The notes beneath the pieces were generated by a model. The model saw only the letters and a program-made list of their open reading frames with translations, was not told where the DNA came from and searched no databases. A DNA stretch of 64,000 nt, taken from NCBI RefSeq assembly GCF_964199755.1, contig NC_133901.1, positions 8,943,556-9,007,555 of the forward strand, given 5' to 3'. This document shows, piece by piece, positions 42,580 through 55,910 of the stretch. This DNA comes from Larus michahellis (lineage: Eukaryota > Chordata > Aves > Charadriiformes > Laridae). A program made the translations under genes and the position numbers. Within the stretch, counting starts at the first letter, position 1; the number at the start of each line of letters is the position of its first letter.

Positions 42580-43470
42580 GTTACATTCCCACAAATATAT
42601 TTTATAAAACAGGAGTTTTAAAATTTCATTAATTTTTTTTTTTTTTTTTGCTGAAAGAATGATTGCTGGAGGAACGCTTCTTAGCTTTAAAAGATTACCT
42701 GGCGGGTAGCTAAATAGGGCGTTTTGATTAATATTTGCTATTTGGTGAGCGGGCTGAGACCCGAAATGAGATGGTTACTTTTGCGAACGGAGCGCCTTTG
42801 GTGCGAGGCTCGCTGAGCTCCCGGGGAGGCTGCCCGGGGAGTAATTTCGGCGAATTGTAAGCGGACAGTGAGTCCGCGGGGAGCGCTGGCAATCATGGCG
42901 GAAACAATGTTTGCATCGATCAGCTGTCACGGTGATTTATGGCTTCATTTTGCTGTAATGGAGAATTAGTGGAAAGATTATCAGGGACTCAACACTTTGG
43001 CTTGTTACCCATGTCCAGACGAGCAATTTGTCTCCCTGAAGCAGTGAAATACTTGTGACAGCTCCAACACTTGCCCTAATTCAATCAAGAGAAAATGTTG
43101 GAATTAATTTGTTACAAGAAAATTTAAATATGTTCAGCAAACAGTAACCGCAGAGCAGCAGGCTGATTTATTGTGCTCGGCAAGATATCGATCCGCTTCG
43201 ATCTGGCCCATGTTGAGGTTTTAATGTGTAATAATTTCCAATTTAAAGCTCCTTTTCAAGATCACGGGTTTAAAGAGAGGGCAGGCTAGGTCTCAAGACC
43301 TGATTAGGAGCCTGTTGCAATGGCTTTGTCAAAAGCCTGTTTGAATGTAAATTCATAGTTATCTTTTGCACTATCTTTAATATTCTTGACATGAATTTTA
43401 TTGTGTGTCAAACCTCAGGCCAGCTGCCTGCCACAACCATTAATGAAACATCTTAGGAAATAAATCTCAG
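42580..43470. promoter_or_regulatory. Candidate long-range SHOX2 enhancer (MEIS / PBX-HOX / E-box / SOX motifs)
   Basis: This segment of about 0.9 kb lacks ORFs and repeats and has balanced composition with many ordered developmental motifs. A cluster at 42903-42942 holds AACAATG (SOX type), CAGCTG (E-box), overlapping CTGTCA (MEIS/TGIF) at 42924-42929, and TGATTTATGG (posterior PBX-HOX type) at 42933-42942. Further motifs include GGAGAATTAGTGG, CAATTTAAAG and CATTAATGAAAC. SHOX2 is a proximal-limb gene controlled through distal elements in the flanking desert, so this is a plausible enhancer. The call is inference from motifs. Confidence 0.45.
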
Positions 43471-46400
43471 TCTTTATACAATATTTTTAAAAACCTGAAA
43501 CATTAGATGTCAGCGAAGAAGGTTTAACAGCATCCTTTTTTTTTTTCCGCACAGTAAACCATCAGAGATATAGCAGTTTTACAGCTTGCCTACACAATTA
43601 GGTTGAATTATTGTGCAAATGCTATTATGCCATAAGCTTAAATTCCAAAGTCTGCATGAATATTTCAGGTACATGTACATATCTGTTATCTTCATTGAAG
43701 GTGTGACAGCGCTATTCTACCTATACGTATATATAATTGTTAAGGTTCTCGTTATTAAATTGCTCTTCCCTAATGTGTATAGGATAACACCACTTGAGAA
43801 GGTGGCCGAGGCATTAGAAATTTAGCCCCTTATAATTCACAGAGCAGCCATGGTGGTCTGGGGAGCCATGTCGCTCCATGCCAGGCTCCTCTGCCAACCA
43901 ACTACAGCAAAATGGTGTGCAAAATGAAGTGTGCTCAATTAGTCCTTTAAACCAAATTATTACGATTGATTAAAAGGGAAATCCTGGCCTCCAGTGCTAA
44001 AAAGCTTGTGTAATAACCTCCTGTGTAGCTCCAACTGCAAGTTTTCTTTAACGTTTTTAGAGCATCAGTGTCTCACATAATTAGAGAGCAATCCTGTTCA
44101 ACCTGATCAATAAAAAGTCATCACCCAGTCATACCGAAGTATTTTTTTGCTCATTAGTAGAGCTCAGACATTAGTTTACTTTCGTTATTCTTACTTTTGC
44201 TGCCATACCCTTACAACAAGCACTGAAAAACAAGCTTTCTTCATTAAAACAGCATTTTGGAAAAACTTTCTAATAGCATCTGGGCCATCAAACATAGAGT
44301 TTAGGCATCATCGCTCAGTCAGCAGCGCTGTGGAAGTGTGGGCAGTGCCGTGGTCTGATGGTTCGAGGCCTCCCAGGTCCTCTGAGAAGAACTCACGCTG
44401 GGCACCTGGATTTTTCTCAAATGGCTTTGGAGTCATCTGTTGGGCAACGGGAGAGGCGTTGCGAACACCTTGACCCCATGGATAATCCTGGAGGGGCTTT
44501 GAACCTTCCTAACACTGGAGAAAGGACTAATGGGACCAAAGCCATGGAGAATCAGAGCTCATTAACTGCCCTGGTCATCAAACCAGCCCCTAGCCTGACA
44601 GAAAATGTCTCTATCCATAAGTGTAATTAAAATGTTGCATTGAAGGATGAAAATTACCCTGTAAACATTAGCTTCTTGTGCGGCAGCTGGAGTGCTAGGA
44701 GCTGCTTTCTGAAATCTTGGCTTTGAGGGATTTGGAGAAGTCAGGACTTCTTGCAGAAGCAAGATTTGGCTCTGTAGGAGTTTTGGGAGACAAAAACGTG
44801 AAAAATTCCTGGCCCTACACCCAATTCTGACTGGAAGTAAATGACCAGAAGTCAAACCAGGATCACATTCGCTCATTCGGTAACAGATTAAAAATGAGGC
44901 GAATCTGGATAAAACGAAGACATATTGCTCCATGAAGACACTCTGGTGCAGGGGTGATGAGCTCTGCGCAGGGTTTTGGTGGCCTGGCAGCATGGTGTCC
45001 CCTGTCAATGTCACCAGTGAGGGGACAGGACATTGGCCGTGGGTCAAGCATGGTCACTGTGGTGGGATGCACTGCTGAGACATGCCTTGCCAATGCCTTG
45101 GTCTCCTGAAAGACCAGCCTCTGCAGATTTATTTGCTGTGTCCTCTGACACCACATTTCCCAACAAGCCCTTTTACTGGTTCCTCAGCAGAAGACATCAT
45201 CTTTCAAGAAGTCAAAGAACCGCGTTGATCTCTGTTGGTGTCTCTAGTCCAAGGACTTAATGTTGCAGTCTTTGCTTGGTAGACGTGTTCCCATCTCACT
45301 CCTCTCTGTGATGAAGTCTAACATCTTTACCCCTTTCTGAGACATTCTCTATATATCCTTTCGCATCTGTGCACTCACATGCCTTTGGAAAAGTAAATAC
45401 AATTTTATTAAATTTTTTGCTTGAGTTAGATCATAAAAAAGGGGATTCTGGACATGTTGTATAAGCTTTATGAAGTGAGGTGTCCCTGTATTGTCAAGAT
45501 GCATATTGACTGGGAGCTTTAGTATTGGGAATTAGAATTTTTTTGCAAGTGGTGTGATGATATTGTACTCACACTTCTGCAAATCCATAATTATAATTCA
45601 GTTTCTCATTACAAACTATAAACATAAATATTTCTGTGGTCATTGGTGGAATTTAACTTCTGCAGCAAATAATATCTACACATATGTTTCCTATCTTGTT
45701 CTTAACCGTATAATAACATGCATGCTACAGCTAGTAAAATATTATTATAAAACTCCCTTTGCTGCAAATCTTGACCAAAAAATACAGAGCTTGCTATCAA
45801 ACATATGTTCCTGGGAGTTCAAGGGAGTCAGCAGAGTTCATGTGGTGTGAAGATCCACAGCAGTCGGGATGCGCAGGAGCAACACGCCAACCTGCAACCT
45901 TGTCCTTGCATGGCCACATCTTCAGCTGGTGTCAACGGGGGTGTCCCATCAATGGGCTCCATCAGCTTGCACCAGACGTCCACGCACCTCCTGTTCCTCC
46001 CTGATTTAGAGGAAGCCAGGCTGGTGCTGGCTGGCTTTGTGAGCTTGGGCTCTCCCAAGGCCGGTGAGCCCCTCGGCCCCTACGCGGGGCAGGGCTGAGC
46101 GCCCCGGCGCTCTGCAGCCCAGCAGGGACCTTGGTGGGAGGAAGAGCTGACAGTTAATGGCAGTTGGAGGAGAATCAGGCCTTGACACTTAAACCTGAAT
46201 TAGACTGATATTTAAAACTGAGATAAACTGACATTTAAAATAGTCCCATGCTCTGTTGTTTCATTTTTATTCTTTTGTTTTTGGTTTGGTTTTGTTCATT
46301 TTTCACGGGCTGAGGCTCCACCACATTGGAAGTTGCTTGCGGGGGGCCTGATGCTGGATCGTGACCTGCGGGAACCCTGTGGCTGAGGGCTTGCGGTTAT

Positions 46401-48179
46401 TTTGCCAGCACTTGCAAACAAGGAGAAGCCTCCTGGCTGGTTCCAGTGAGATGCAGTACGTCCTCACCCGTTAATGTGTCGAAATAAAAACACCAAACCA
46501 GCTTGCGATAGGAGTCGGGGAAAAAGTCAATGTTCCCAAGCCGTCAGGAGCAGTGCCAGGTTAAATTGTCTTTAAAACACCCACAATGTTGGTTAACAGT
46601 GCTAAAAGGCAGTATTGTAGATTAATAATACCAAGAGAAATTTAAAAACCTCATCTAATTTTCAGAGCCGTGCACTTTGTTTGCTTTTCTCCTTCTCTGC
46701 TTGAGCAGCCAAGAACTGGATTGGTTCACTTCTGCGCCTCGGTGTGCCCAGAGAAACATGCTTTTCCAGCTCCCACTCGTCAGCGCGGCCCCGCAGCCGT
46801 GGGCTGCAAATCCCGCCGGGGGATGTTTATTTGTTTTTTAAAAAGCCCTATCAGAATTTGGAACTGCTTTCTGCAATTGTCTTTATTGCTGAAATAAAAG
46901 TTTAGGGGCTGTTCATGACTGCAAACGTAAATGTTGGTAGAGGTCTGAAAGGATGGCATTCCTTTGAAGTTAGATTTGCACAAAGCAAAGAAATCCGAAG
47001 AAAAATAATCTTTAAATAAGTTACCAATTGCGAACTTTATAATGGTGCCAGCTATTAACAATAGACCCGTTTGGGGTGGGTTTTTTTTCCCTTCCCATAA
47101 CAATTTTTTCTTTCTACAGGGTCATTTTAGGTCTTCAGTCTCAATAATAATTTGCTCCGCGATCCATTGTAGACAGAGCTGTCTTCAGCCTCTCAGCTCG
47201 GAGGGAGAAATCGGATCAGGCCATGTGATCCTTCCTAAATCTTTGTGAACCAAGATGTCTTTATTTTGCCCGGAATAAGGATGCTGGCGGGCTGGGGCGG
47301 CTCCGCAAGGCTCTGGCACCTCTCGGGCGCCGCGTCCTGCTGGAAGGAGCGTGCTCTTCCTTCAGGGTGAAGCCCTGGCCAGGCTTTTCCAGAGTTCCCA
47401 TTGTTGCACAGCTGAATCCAATCACCACTATTTGTTTTTCAAAACAGGGCTCAGCTCCCTGTTGCTGGATGATATTTTCATCCGCTGACATTTAACCGAG
47501 CTATTTCAAAATGAGCCGAGAGCATTTCTAGAATTCTTTTATTTTTAAAGTTTTATATAAATCAGCTTTTAATTGTCTGTTAGGAAATATTGTTAGTAAA
47601 CAGCTCCATTTGCAGAGATTTGCACAACGCCTGTGCCTGCTTGGCTGTGCACTCACCGGACCTGTGAAAACCAGCTATAAACTGCTCTGCACGTCGCACA
47701 TTTTGGGAAACAATATTATTTTTCCAAAACCACAGAGCAATCAGATAACATTGAAGCCCGCATGCTGCATCACAGACAATATGTCTGTGATTAACCGTTT
47801 CCTCCAACTTCTGAATCGTGGTTTCGCTCTAGAATGAGGGTAGAGCAAAGCTAGCAAAAAAAGAAATAGCCACTTCCTTGGAAAATCAGCAGCCGGCCTG
47901 TCCTGCCCCGGGGGGAGCTCCCAGCAGGAGGAGATTTCAGGAATTTCCGAGCATCCTGTTGTGACGGAGGGTCGTGATGTGGGATGCATTTTATGAAGAT
48001 TGGGAAATTAGTTTTGTTTGATTATAGTTATGTCTTTCTTCAAATGATCTGCCAGGACTTCACAATGCCGAGGAAGAAACGGGATAAGAAATGAAGATCT
48101 TCAAAATATAATTTTGGCCTGCTGTGCTGTTGTGTCTCCCTGCCCCTGACACAAAGGGCTACCAGATGCTGCTCGTTCG
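43471..48179. other. Gene-desert sequence without recognised genes
   Basis: No gene or mobile element is recognisable. AT-rich stretches at 43.5-44.3 kb and 45.5-45.8 kb alternate with GC-richer ones at 45.9-46.5 kb. Short segments with developmental-type motifs occur near 43.9-44.1 kb (AATTATTACGATTGATTAAA) and 47.0-47.2 kb, but I cannot delimit an element. A pair of Pol III box-like motifs near 44.31-44.37 kb was considered and rejected. Confidence 0.5.
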
Positions 48180-48400
48180 TTTTCAGAAGCGTTTCATTAA
48201 TTTACATTCTCATGAAAATGAGAAGTCAAAAGGCTGAGGTTGACTCATGTCTGCTGTGGCCATGGGCCGTGCCAGCTTGCCCAGACCCATTGCTGCGCCC
48301 AGCTCTACAATGACCGGCTAATCATAATTAATTATCAGCAAGTCAGCAGAGTGGAGTTTAGTCCTTATGTCTGTAATGTCAGTTCACAATTCATTTAATT
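48180..48400. promoter_or_regulatory. Candidate conserved non-coding element with TAAT/ATTA cluster
   Basis: TAATCATAATTAATTA at 48319-48334 combines overlapping TAAT/ATTA pairs at spacings of four (48319-48330) and two (48325-48334). A TTCTCAT-GAAA-ATGAGAA inverted repeat lies at 48207-48224, and TTTCATTAATTTACAT precedes it. There is no ORF or repeat family. The style fits a homeodomain-bound enhancer, but this is inference only. Confidence 0.35.
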
Positions 48401-51400
48401 CACTCCCAACCTAATCCAGACTTGACTCCGGTGTAGGCGGGTCCTGGAGCATTTCTGGTTTGAAGACGACAATCCATGTGCCGGGGCCAGAAGGAAAGGC
48501 TTGTTAAAATGTCCCAAGGTTCCTCATAGTGAGGAACCTGCAGGAACAGCTTCCAGTAAAGCGTAAGTCCGTATCGCAACAGATGTGGTAAAATTTGGAT
48601 ACTTGCTTTCTGATGAGCAAGGAAGTTTTCAAATGCCGGTGACCTCAGGAGAGGTGAGGTACGGAGCCTTCCTTGCTGTAGCATCTCAGGATTGCAAAGC
48701 TTTTAGAATTTTTTTGTGAGATCTGTGGGAATTTGGCTATCCTGATACCAAGGACACATTTAGAAGTAAGATGACTGTTTAACTCCCATCTGGCAGAGCC
48801 AAGCTAATCAATTTACCTTATCAAGCTCCAGCGTCTAATTAGAGGCTCTCCTGACATCATTCCCAAGCTGGGTTCAGCTCATCCTGGAGGCAGTGTAGCC
48901 TTTTTATTACTTTCTACAACTTAATCACTCTGTTTTAAAGACATTTTCTCTGAATTGCTCAAAGGTTAGCCCTTCTGTCAATTTAAGTCAATATCCTCTT
49001 CTTTTCAAAATTAATTGCTATTAATTAATCACCATCCAAAGCAGTTTATTGGTATTGATTTGATCCCTTTTGTATGTTTCTATGAGATCTCTTATTGGTC
49101 TTTCTCACTGCATTTATTTTTCACCCAAGCTACAAAGCCCATATCGGTAAGCGTTGGGTGACAGCCAGGTCCAGATGAACATCCAACCCTCAATAGTAAT
49201 CTTTCTGTCAAAGGATATCCATGGCCTATGTGTCTCTGACTTTTATGGTATTTTTATTTTCTGAACTTCCTGATTCACTTAAAACCAGAATAGCATAGCT
49301 ATTATTTCGACCTATTCTTAGAGTTTTGAAAATCAGTCCCGGTTTTGGGTTCCTGGCATCTTTTTTCCTGTATGCATGCAATTGAGGAGCCCCATCGACT
49401 GTCCTAGCACCCACATTTCAGTGCTCTGTCCTTTGGGCACGTCAGACCAGAGCATAGGTTGTAAATATTTAAACAAGACAAGACCACGTGGTAGTGATAA
49501 CTCGCTGCTCCCTACTTCATGTGCAGTAGGAAGAAAGAGTAGGAAGGAGAAGACATGGCCAGAACATCTCTGTGTGATGCTCTGCTTCCCATTGCTCTTC
49601 CATGCTCTTGAGAGGAGGAACTGTGGAAAAGCATTAATCTGCTTTCAAGTTTTGCACAGTTATTGGCATTTTCTGTCCGACCTTTTTCCTAGAGTAATCA
49701 AACAGCTACGATCAATACATTAAAAGCCAGATTTCCTTATTAGCTTCTCTGTGCAGCCATCAACGATCAACACATAGTGATCAGTGCAGCATCCTCTTCT
49801 GATTCAATCTCATAAAGCTGGAGTTTTGTGGGGTTTAAGGAAGACACCCCATGTCACATTGGGACCTGGCAGAGCTGACCGTGGCAGGCAAGGCCAGCGG
49901 GAATGAGGATGGCAGCGTGGGAGGAGGCCACAAACTGAAGGAGATCGTGTGGAATAATGTGCTTTTCACAGTCCGCTCAAGGACACAAAATGAGGAGACA
50001 TTTCAATGCATCTTAGTCTTGAGATTACTTTTATTCTAACAGAGCAGTCAGCAGTAGGACTGGGATACACCAGACCTCATCTCCTGGCCTTGAGACACCC
50101 TTAGGACGGTTTAGACATCACAACTCTTAGACCTGACAGGTGCAGCAAGCCACGTTTCTCACCCAGTTAGCAGGACCCACCTCATTTCTTTCCACAAGGA
50201 TGAACGAGGAGATCTTGCTAAAGCAGAGCTTCACACCAGCTTCCTCCGGACCATCGCACCATTAGACATAAATGATGGTGTTTCTAGCTGACGGATGGCT
50301 TTCTCATTGCTTGCTGGTCCCTCTGGTTGGTGACACCGTGTGGCGGTCACGAGCCCATGGCATCATCACCGTCACGCTGCGTGTGATCCGGGACTCCATG
50401 AGATATGTTGCAGGCTGCCAAGCACTGTCATTTTTCAGCCTCTGAAAAGATGTAATTTCTCCTCTCGAAAGCTTCGGGAGGTCCCCGGGGATGTTGTCAG
50501 CTGCTTTCACCGCCTTGAAAAAAATGTCATTTTTCTTTTTAAAGAGTGCTACAATTATTATCACCGGGCCTCGGGGCACTTCACCCCAAATCACACAATG
50601 CTATTTCGGGTCTCTCTTTTACCGCAAATGTTCAAAACCAGCTGCTTAAATCCGGTTTTCAAAAGTGAATTGGGCATTTAGCAGCCCAAGAGTCTTTCGG
50701 CATCTCTGAGACGCGCTGCAGCAGCTCTCCAGCCAGCCAGGAGCACCAGGAGGCTTCATCCCGAGGCCATGGACCACGTCGGGAGCATCCTTCTGGGGTT
50801 CCTTTGGGGGGACTCAGGTTTGCTGAAACTTTCCTTCTTGCCCCGCACTTCAGGACACCCAGATGTGAGCAAGTGGGACCCAGCTGTGCAGCGCCTGGTC
50901 AGGCAGGGTCGCGCTCGCTTGCTGGCTCAGCTCCACAGAAAAATAAAAGGATTATATTTTGTATATAAGGCTTTGTAGGATTAAACATTGCTGAATTTGA
51001 AAGGCTAATTACTTCTCGGGCAGAGCCTACAGGATTTTTTTTCCTCTGAAGTCTCTGATGACCGTGTTTATGGGTAAGTTTCCCTGAGTACCTCCAAGAC
51101 TGAAAGCTTTTTTTATGAGACAGATGGAGATGTTCTTTCCAAGAGTGAGTAATATTTAACCTTAAGCACTTTCAAATCCGGCCTCAGGAATATTGAGATG
51201 AAAGCCTCGTGGCACTAAGCTTCTTTCAAATGGATATTACAGAAAAGCTGCCTGGACATTTGTCTCCCCGAACCTCCGCTCTGTTTAGCATGCTGCCGGT
51301 GTGCCTGTTTTCCTCGAGGAGGTCCGAGAAGAATAAATACTTGTCTTTGGGATTTCATTTTCAGCGGCGGCTCTGCTCTCGCTATTGTGTTTCTTTTGAG

Positions 51401-51832
51401 CATCAGTTATTGGATTTGAAGTTCCTGATAGTGTCGGTCCTTCCTTCGTCCTCTCCCCGCCGGCAGAGAGGGCAGCTCCTGCGGCAGGGAACAGGTGCAG
51501 GTCCCGGCACAGGTGAGCATCTCCTCGACGATGGGACCAGTCACCAGCACGGTGGCCACATTGCCCACGTGGGCACATGGGAAGCAGCTTCGTCACATGA
51601 ACACCCATTGAAGGAAAACTCATGCTTGTGCCATTCCCAGCAGCCCCAGCCTCAGCTCAAGTGAAGCGGAATCCTTTTTTTCCCCAATATTTTCAATTAT
51701 TTTAGTACAAAGCTGAGCATGCCTAGCACCATGCTCTGCATCCCTCGATTAACTCATTGAAAGAAACCCTTAAGTATTTTAAACCAAATCAGATTGCTTC
51801 TAGACATATTGAAATGGTGATATTAGATCAAT
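48401..51832. other. Gene-desert sequence without recognised features
   Basis: Mixed-composition sequence with only short open frames of no recognisable family. AT-rich motif-bearing sequence at 48.8-49.1 kb (TAATTGCTATTAATTAATCA) may be regulatory. I see no repeats of known family. Confidence 0.5.
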
Positions 51833-51865
51833 AATCACAGAATCATAGAATAGTTTGAGTTGGAG
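51833..51865 (-). mobile_element. CR1 LINE 3'-terminal remnant (about 33 bp)
   Basis: 'atcacagaatcatagaatag' followed by 'tttgagttgga' is the complement of the CR1 3' end with its octamer tail, and the rest of the element is absent. This is either an extreme 5' truncation or a decayed copy, in minus orientation. Confidence 0.75.
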
Positions 51866-54800
51866 AATAATAGTTGGAGGAAAATGAAATCGGAAGTACG
51901 AATACATTTTCGAGAGCTTTATTTCTTTTCTTTCCCTGTTGACTTGATTCTTTACAGAGCAAATCCGCATCTCAGTCGAGTTATGTGCTGGAGCGGGAGG
52001 GGGGACACACTGTCCCCTGCTGCACAAAACACTGGCACGTCTCAGTTTTTCTTAAGACCTTGTGTAGCCTCCAAGTTTCCCAGGGAAACCCTCCACGGCT
52101 TCGTCCTGCGGCGGCGGTGGGTACGCGGCCCTGCAGCCCGTATGCAATCTGTATTTGTCTTGATCAGGATATTAAACTACAATCGTGCACAAAGCAGTGA
52201 GGTCCCTCTGCACTACTGTTGAACTAAGAAATCATTATCATCAGACAGAAGAGAAGTATGGATGATGGATAATGGGTCTCTCCGCTGCCCAGCGATCATT
52301 ACGCTCCTGCCGATGAGGCAGCAACTGTTTTAAGTCCCATTAGCAGATGATGGGCTGTCTGGAAGAGGATGGTCATACCTGAGCAGGCAGCTCGCTCCGG
52401 CTGCGCTGCGTTAACCCCGTCGCGGTGGGACCGTCCCCCTCCCGGTGCGGTGCCGCTGGCCAAGCCCCTGGGATGCGGGAAGGGGTGAAACAGCGTGTAC
52501 CCATCAGCAAGCGAGGCAGAAAAATGCAGGAACAGAGAAACCGGAGGTGAAAGGTAAATTGCTGCTTCCTGAAGGGACTGTTGGGCAAGAAACACATTTA
52601 GGGAAGTGTTAATGAAACTTTGACATGAATTTGAGAGTTTATAAATGAGAGTCATCTGCTGGTGGCTTTTATGTCTGCTTAGCCCAGCTTAGCTGGCATG
52701 GGGTAAACTCTTCCCATGTATGAGGTCTGAAACATCTACGGGCATGGTGAGCTTGGTGGAGCCCAGGGAGCGGAGATGGCAGTGTCGTCCCGACGGATGT
52801 TCATAACTGCCCACACTCACGTCAGAATGACTTTGGGCTGCCTCATTCATGGGTGGTGGTCAGCAAAATTGGAACAAACTGGATGGCAAAGTTGCTCCTG
52901 CGGTGATGAGGAGGCGATGTGGGCACCACCACCCCGCCAGCCCCAGTCGCGCTTTGCAAAGCTGCCTGCAGGGTGGCACCATCCACCCATCGGCAGGGAC
53001 TGGCTCTCCCTGCCCTCACCTCCCCAGTAAAGCAGCCTGAACGTAAATACCCCCACCTGATTTACTCTGATTTTACCAAGCTTGGACAACAGCTGTGGGC
53101 GACCTCCAAAGTTCAGTGTTCTTGTTTGAATTAAAAAATGCATTTACTTACAGTGCTAGCCCTGGCTTGTAGCTCCTCGTCTGAGCTTGATGCATTGCTT
53201 GGTCTGGACATGTGCAGGTAGGACTCATCACCAGGAACAAGAGGGGACCCACACGTCCCAGCTGGTCTTGGCTGGAAAATTTAGGACACTTACTTTTAGG
53301 CATGAAAGATATTATCTACAACCACAGAGAGGACACTAATGTAAGTTGAAGCTCCGTGACGCCAAGTCACCTTCCAAAGAGTCTTTCCTGAGGTGGCCCA
53401 ACAAGCCACAGCTGCACTGGGTAGTCATGGGGTAAAATAACCTGAGGAGTAAGCGAGGGTGGGATGTACAGCTGGGGACTGGTAGCCAGCGTGAGTATTA
53501 ACCTGCGTTTCTCCCCAAGTCCAGCTAAGTGCACTGCCAACATGCCACAAATGCTGTTTTGAGACACTGTTTATGGTTCTCCGGGTAATATATGACTCTC
53601 ACGGGTTGCTTGCGTGCGTGGCCTGTGCGTTTGCTTCTGCTAGCAGGTGGAGGCCGCGGTAAGCGTGGGAGCAGCTGTACAGAAAGAGCTATAACGGCGG
53701 GGGCATGACGTGTCAGCCAGGAGGGATGGAGCAGCAGGAGGCAAGGGAGAACAGTTCTCTGGGATGTTTGAGCAGGCCTGCACGCTCCTGGCATCCGTTA
53801 TTAACATTGGCTGGAAAATGCCATGGGAAGGGCACGGGTACCTCCTGACTCTGCAGACTCAGAGGGGGTTTCTTATCGTAGCCTGCTCCGTTTTGGATGA
53901 AGCCCTCTCCTATTGCCGTGTGCTCCCTGCATCCTGCAGCTCTGGGTGGCAGAGGGGAGTTCACAGCTGTTAATGCCACAGCCCCATATAAAAGCGTTCA
54001 TGAATCTGAGTAATTTTAAGTAAACTTTGAGAAATTGAATTTTAAGTCTTATCTAAATCAGATACATCACTGGTCTGTGACCCGGGCCCGTGGTAATGAG
54101 CAAACAGCATCCAGCGGTACCGGCTGGGTCTCCCTCGGGGAGCAGATCTTCCCTTGGCAGCTTTGTTTTAGATTACACGGCCACGACTGTGGCTCTCTCG
54201 GCATGATTCATCCTGACGTGATCCCCTGGTGATGAGAGCAGAGGACAGGAACCTGTGTTTAGCTGGAAATATGTTTAAAAATGCATTCTGGAGGTTTTCT
54301 TTAAATTATTAAAGAACAGCAATTCACTTTTTAAACTCCCGAAGATGTAAAGCGCTTTATGGACTAGCTTTCAAATCATTTTGAAAATCTTCAGATCCCT
54401 CTCTTGGTGCTCTCAGAACTATTTAGTGAAACAATAATAAAACCGAAACCGATACAAATGTTATCTGTTGTTTAGAGAAGTAAATATCCTTGGTAAGTCT
54501 TAGCAAAGCTCTTACAACAGAGTGGTTTGGATGAAGTCCAGACTGTTCAATGGTTAATATATTATTCATATTAATAAAATAATGTTTGGAAAGGCACCAA
54601 GAGTCCTAATATGTGTATCAAGACCTGGGTTTTAATACTTAGTTGATAATTAGTTACCAGTTGAGGATTTCCCACATTTCTCCGAAATTTATTAGGGTGT
54701 GAAGAGGCTGATTTCAAGCCACATCGCTGATACGAATCCGACGTTATTTGGCATTGCGAGTGGCCAAAGCAAGCTTCTCCGCTGGAGCCTGGAGCGATGG

Positions 54801-55079
54801 GGCTCAGCTTTCGCCCCGGGGATTGGAAACTTTGGGGCACCATTAATCGCACGTGGGTGGGAAACCAGCGGCAGCCAAATCGGGAGGAAAGCGGGGCCAG
54901 GGCAACTCATGGGACCTCAGCTGCGTGCTGGATGGGACATAAAGTTTGGAAACTTTAAGGACCATGGTTCCCCTCGCTGGGGACCCTTCTCTCTGACCAA
55001 AGCCCACCCTGCTTTTTGCCGGGGCAGCTCTTTGAGGAGCTGAAACCCCCTTGCCAGAGCAGCAGAAAACAAACGAGCT
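51866..55079. other. Gene-desert sequence without recognised features
   Basis: No gene, RNA gene or repeat is recognisable. Open frames are at most about 120 codons and have ordinary non-coding composition. AT-rich sequence at 54.25-54.6 kb and GC-richer sequence at 52.4-53.0 and 53.6-53.95 kb alternate without clear features. Confidence 0.5.
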
Positions 55080-55910
55080 ATTTGTAACCCTTAATTTAAA
55101 CAGCTACCGAAGTAATAGTATAAATAGTATAAAGCAATTGTAATGGATAATGAATTATGCATATAGCCTCTTCCCTCTTTGAATATGCATGAGGCAGGAA
55201 CTCGCAAAGTGGCAAAATATTGCTGCGTTATTGCTTACTTAGAGCCCGGTCCTAGCGGGGGGCTCTGGGGACACCGAGCCCAGGGGCTGCACCATCCCCT
55301 GTCCTCGTGGCCGTCACGATGTTGCTCCAAACACACTGATAAAGACCTTCTGGCTTTGGGCAAAACCTGCACCAAACCTTGCTGTTCCAAACATGAGCAA
55401 GCTGGATATAAATATCAGAGCCAGTTCCAGCTTTTCTTAGCCTTTGTACTCTCTAGCTTAAAAATCAGGAAAATATCAAACCAGTTCTAGAAGCTGAAGC
55501 AAATAAATTAATTTCAGTGACAGGAATAAAGTGGATCTAATTAGAAGTCCCTCTGCAGTGCCTCATTAGTGTGGTTGGTAAGTAAATGAAATTTCAGCAG
55601 TAGTGAGTTAGACTATTTGTCTTTGGTTATTTTTAGGATTTATAAAATGCCAACAAACGGGTTTCCTCGCAGCAAATTTTCTTCATCAGATGTCTAGAGG
55701 CTTTTTTCATAGACCATGGCGCAGCCACTTCATTTACATTCCTTGGGCACTTCCTTCACTCTCTGTAGCTCATTCATAAATTGAAACAAATCAAAGCAAT
55801 TTTTGGAGACAAATGGATTTTAGCTGTCTTATTGCATGTATGTAACTCCATAGAGTAACACGCTGCTGTTATATCAGAATACTTTATAAACTTAATTTTT
55901 TTTTCCCTGT
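55080..55910. promoter_or_regulatory. Candidate non-coding regulatory stretch
   Basis: Two AT-rich motif-dense parts flank a GC-richer middle. The left part (55080-55200) has TTAATTTAAACAGCTACCG, AAGCAATTGTAATGGATAAT and GAATATGCATGAGG. The right part (55495-55900) has AAATAAATTAATTTCAG, GATCTAATTAGAAGT and CATTCATAAATTGAAACAAA. There is no ORF or repeat. The call is weak and rests on homeodomain-type motif density. Confidence 0.28.

Noticed and set aside
44311..44370. A-box-like TCGCTCAGTCAG and B-box-like GGTTCGAGGCC, suggesting a tRNA or tRNA-derived SINE
   Set aside because: I could not find a cloverleaf with a paired acceptor stem, the A box has mismatches, and there is no SINE body or tail. 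Left as coincidence unless a tRNA scan supports it.
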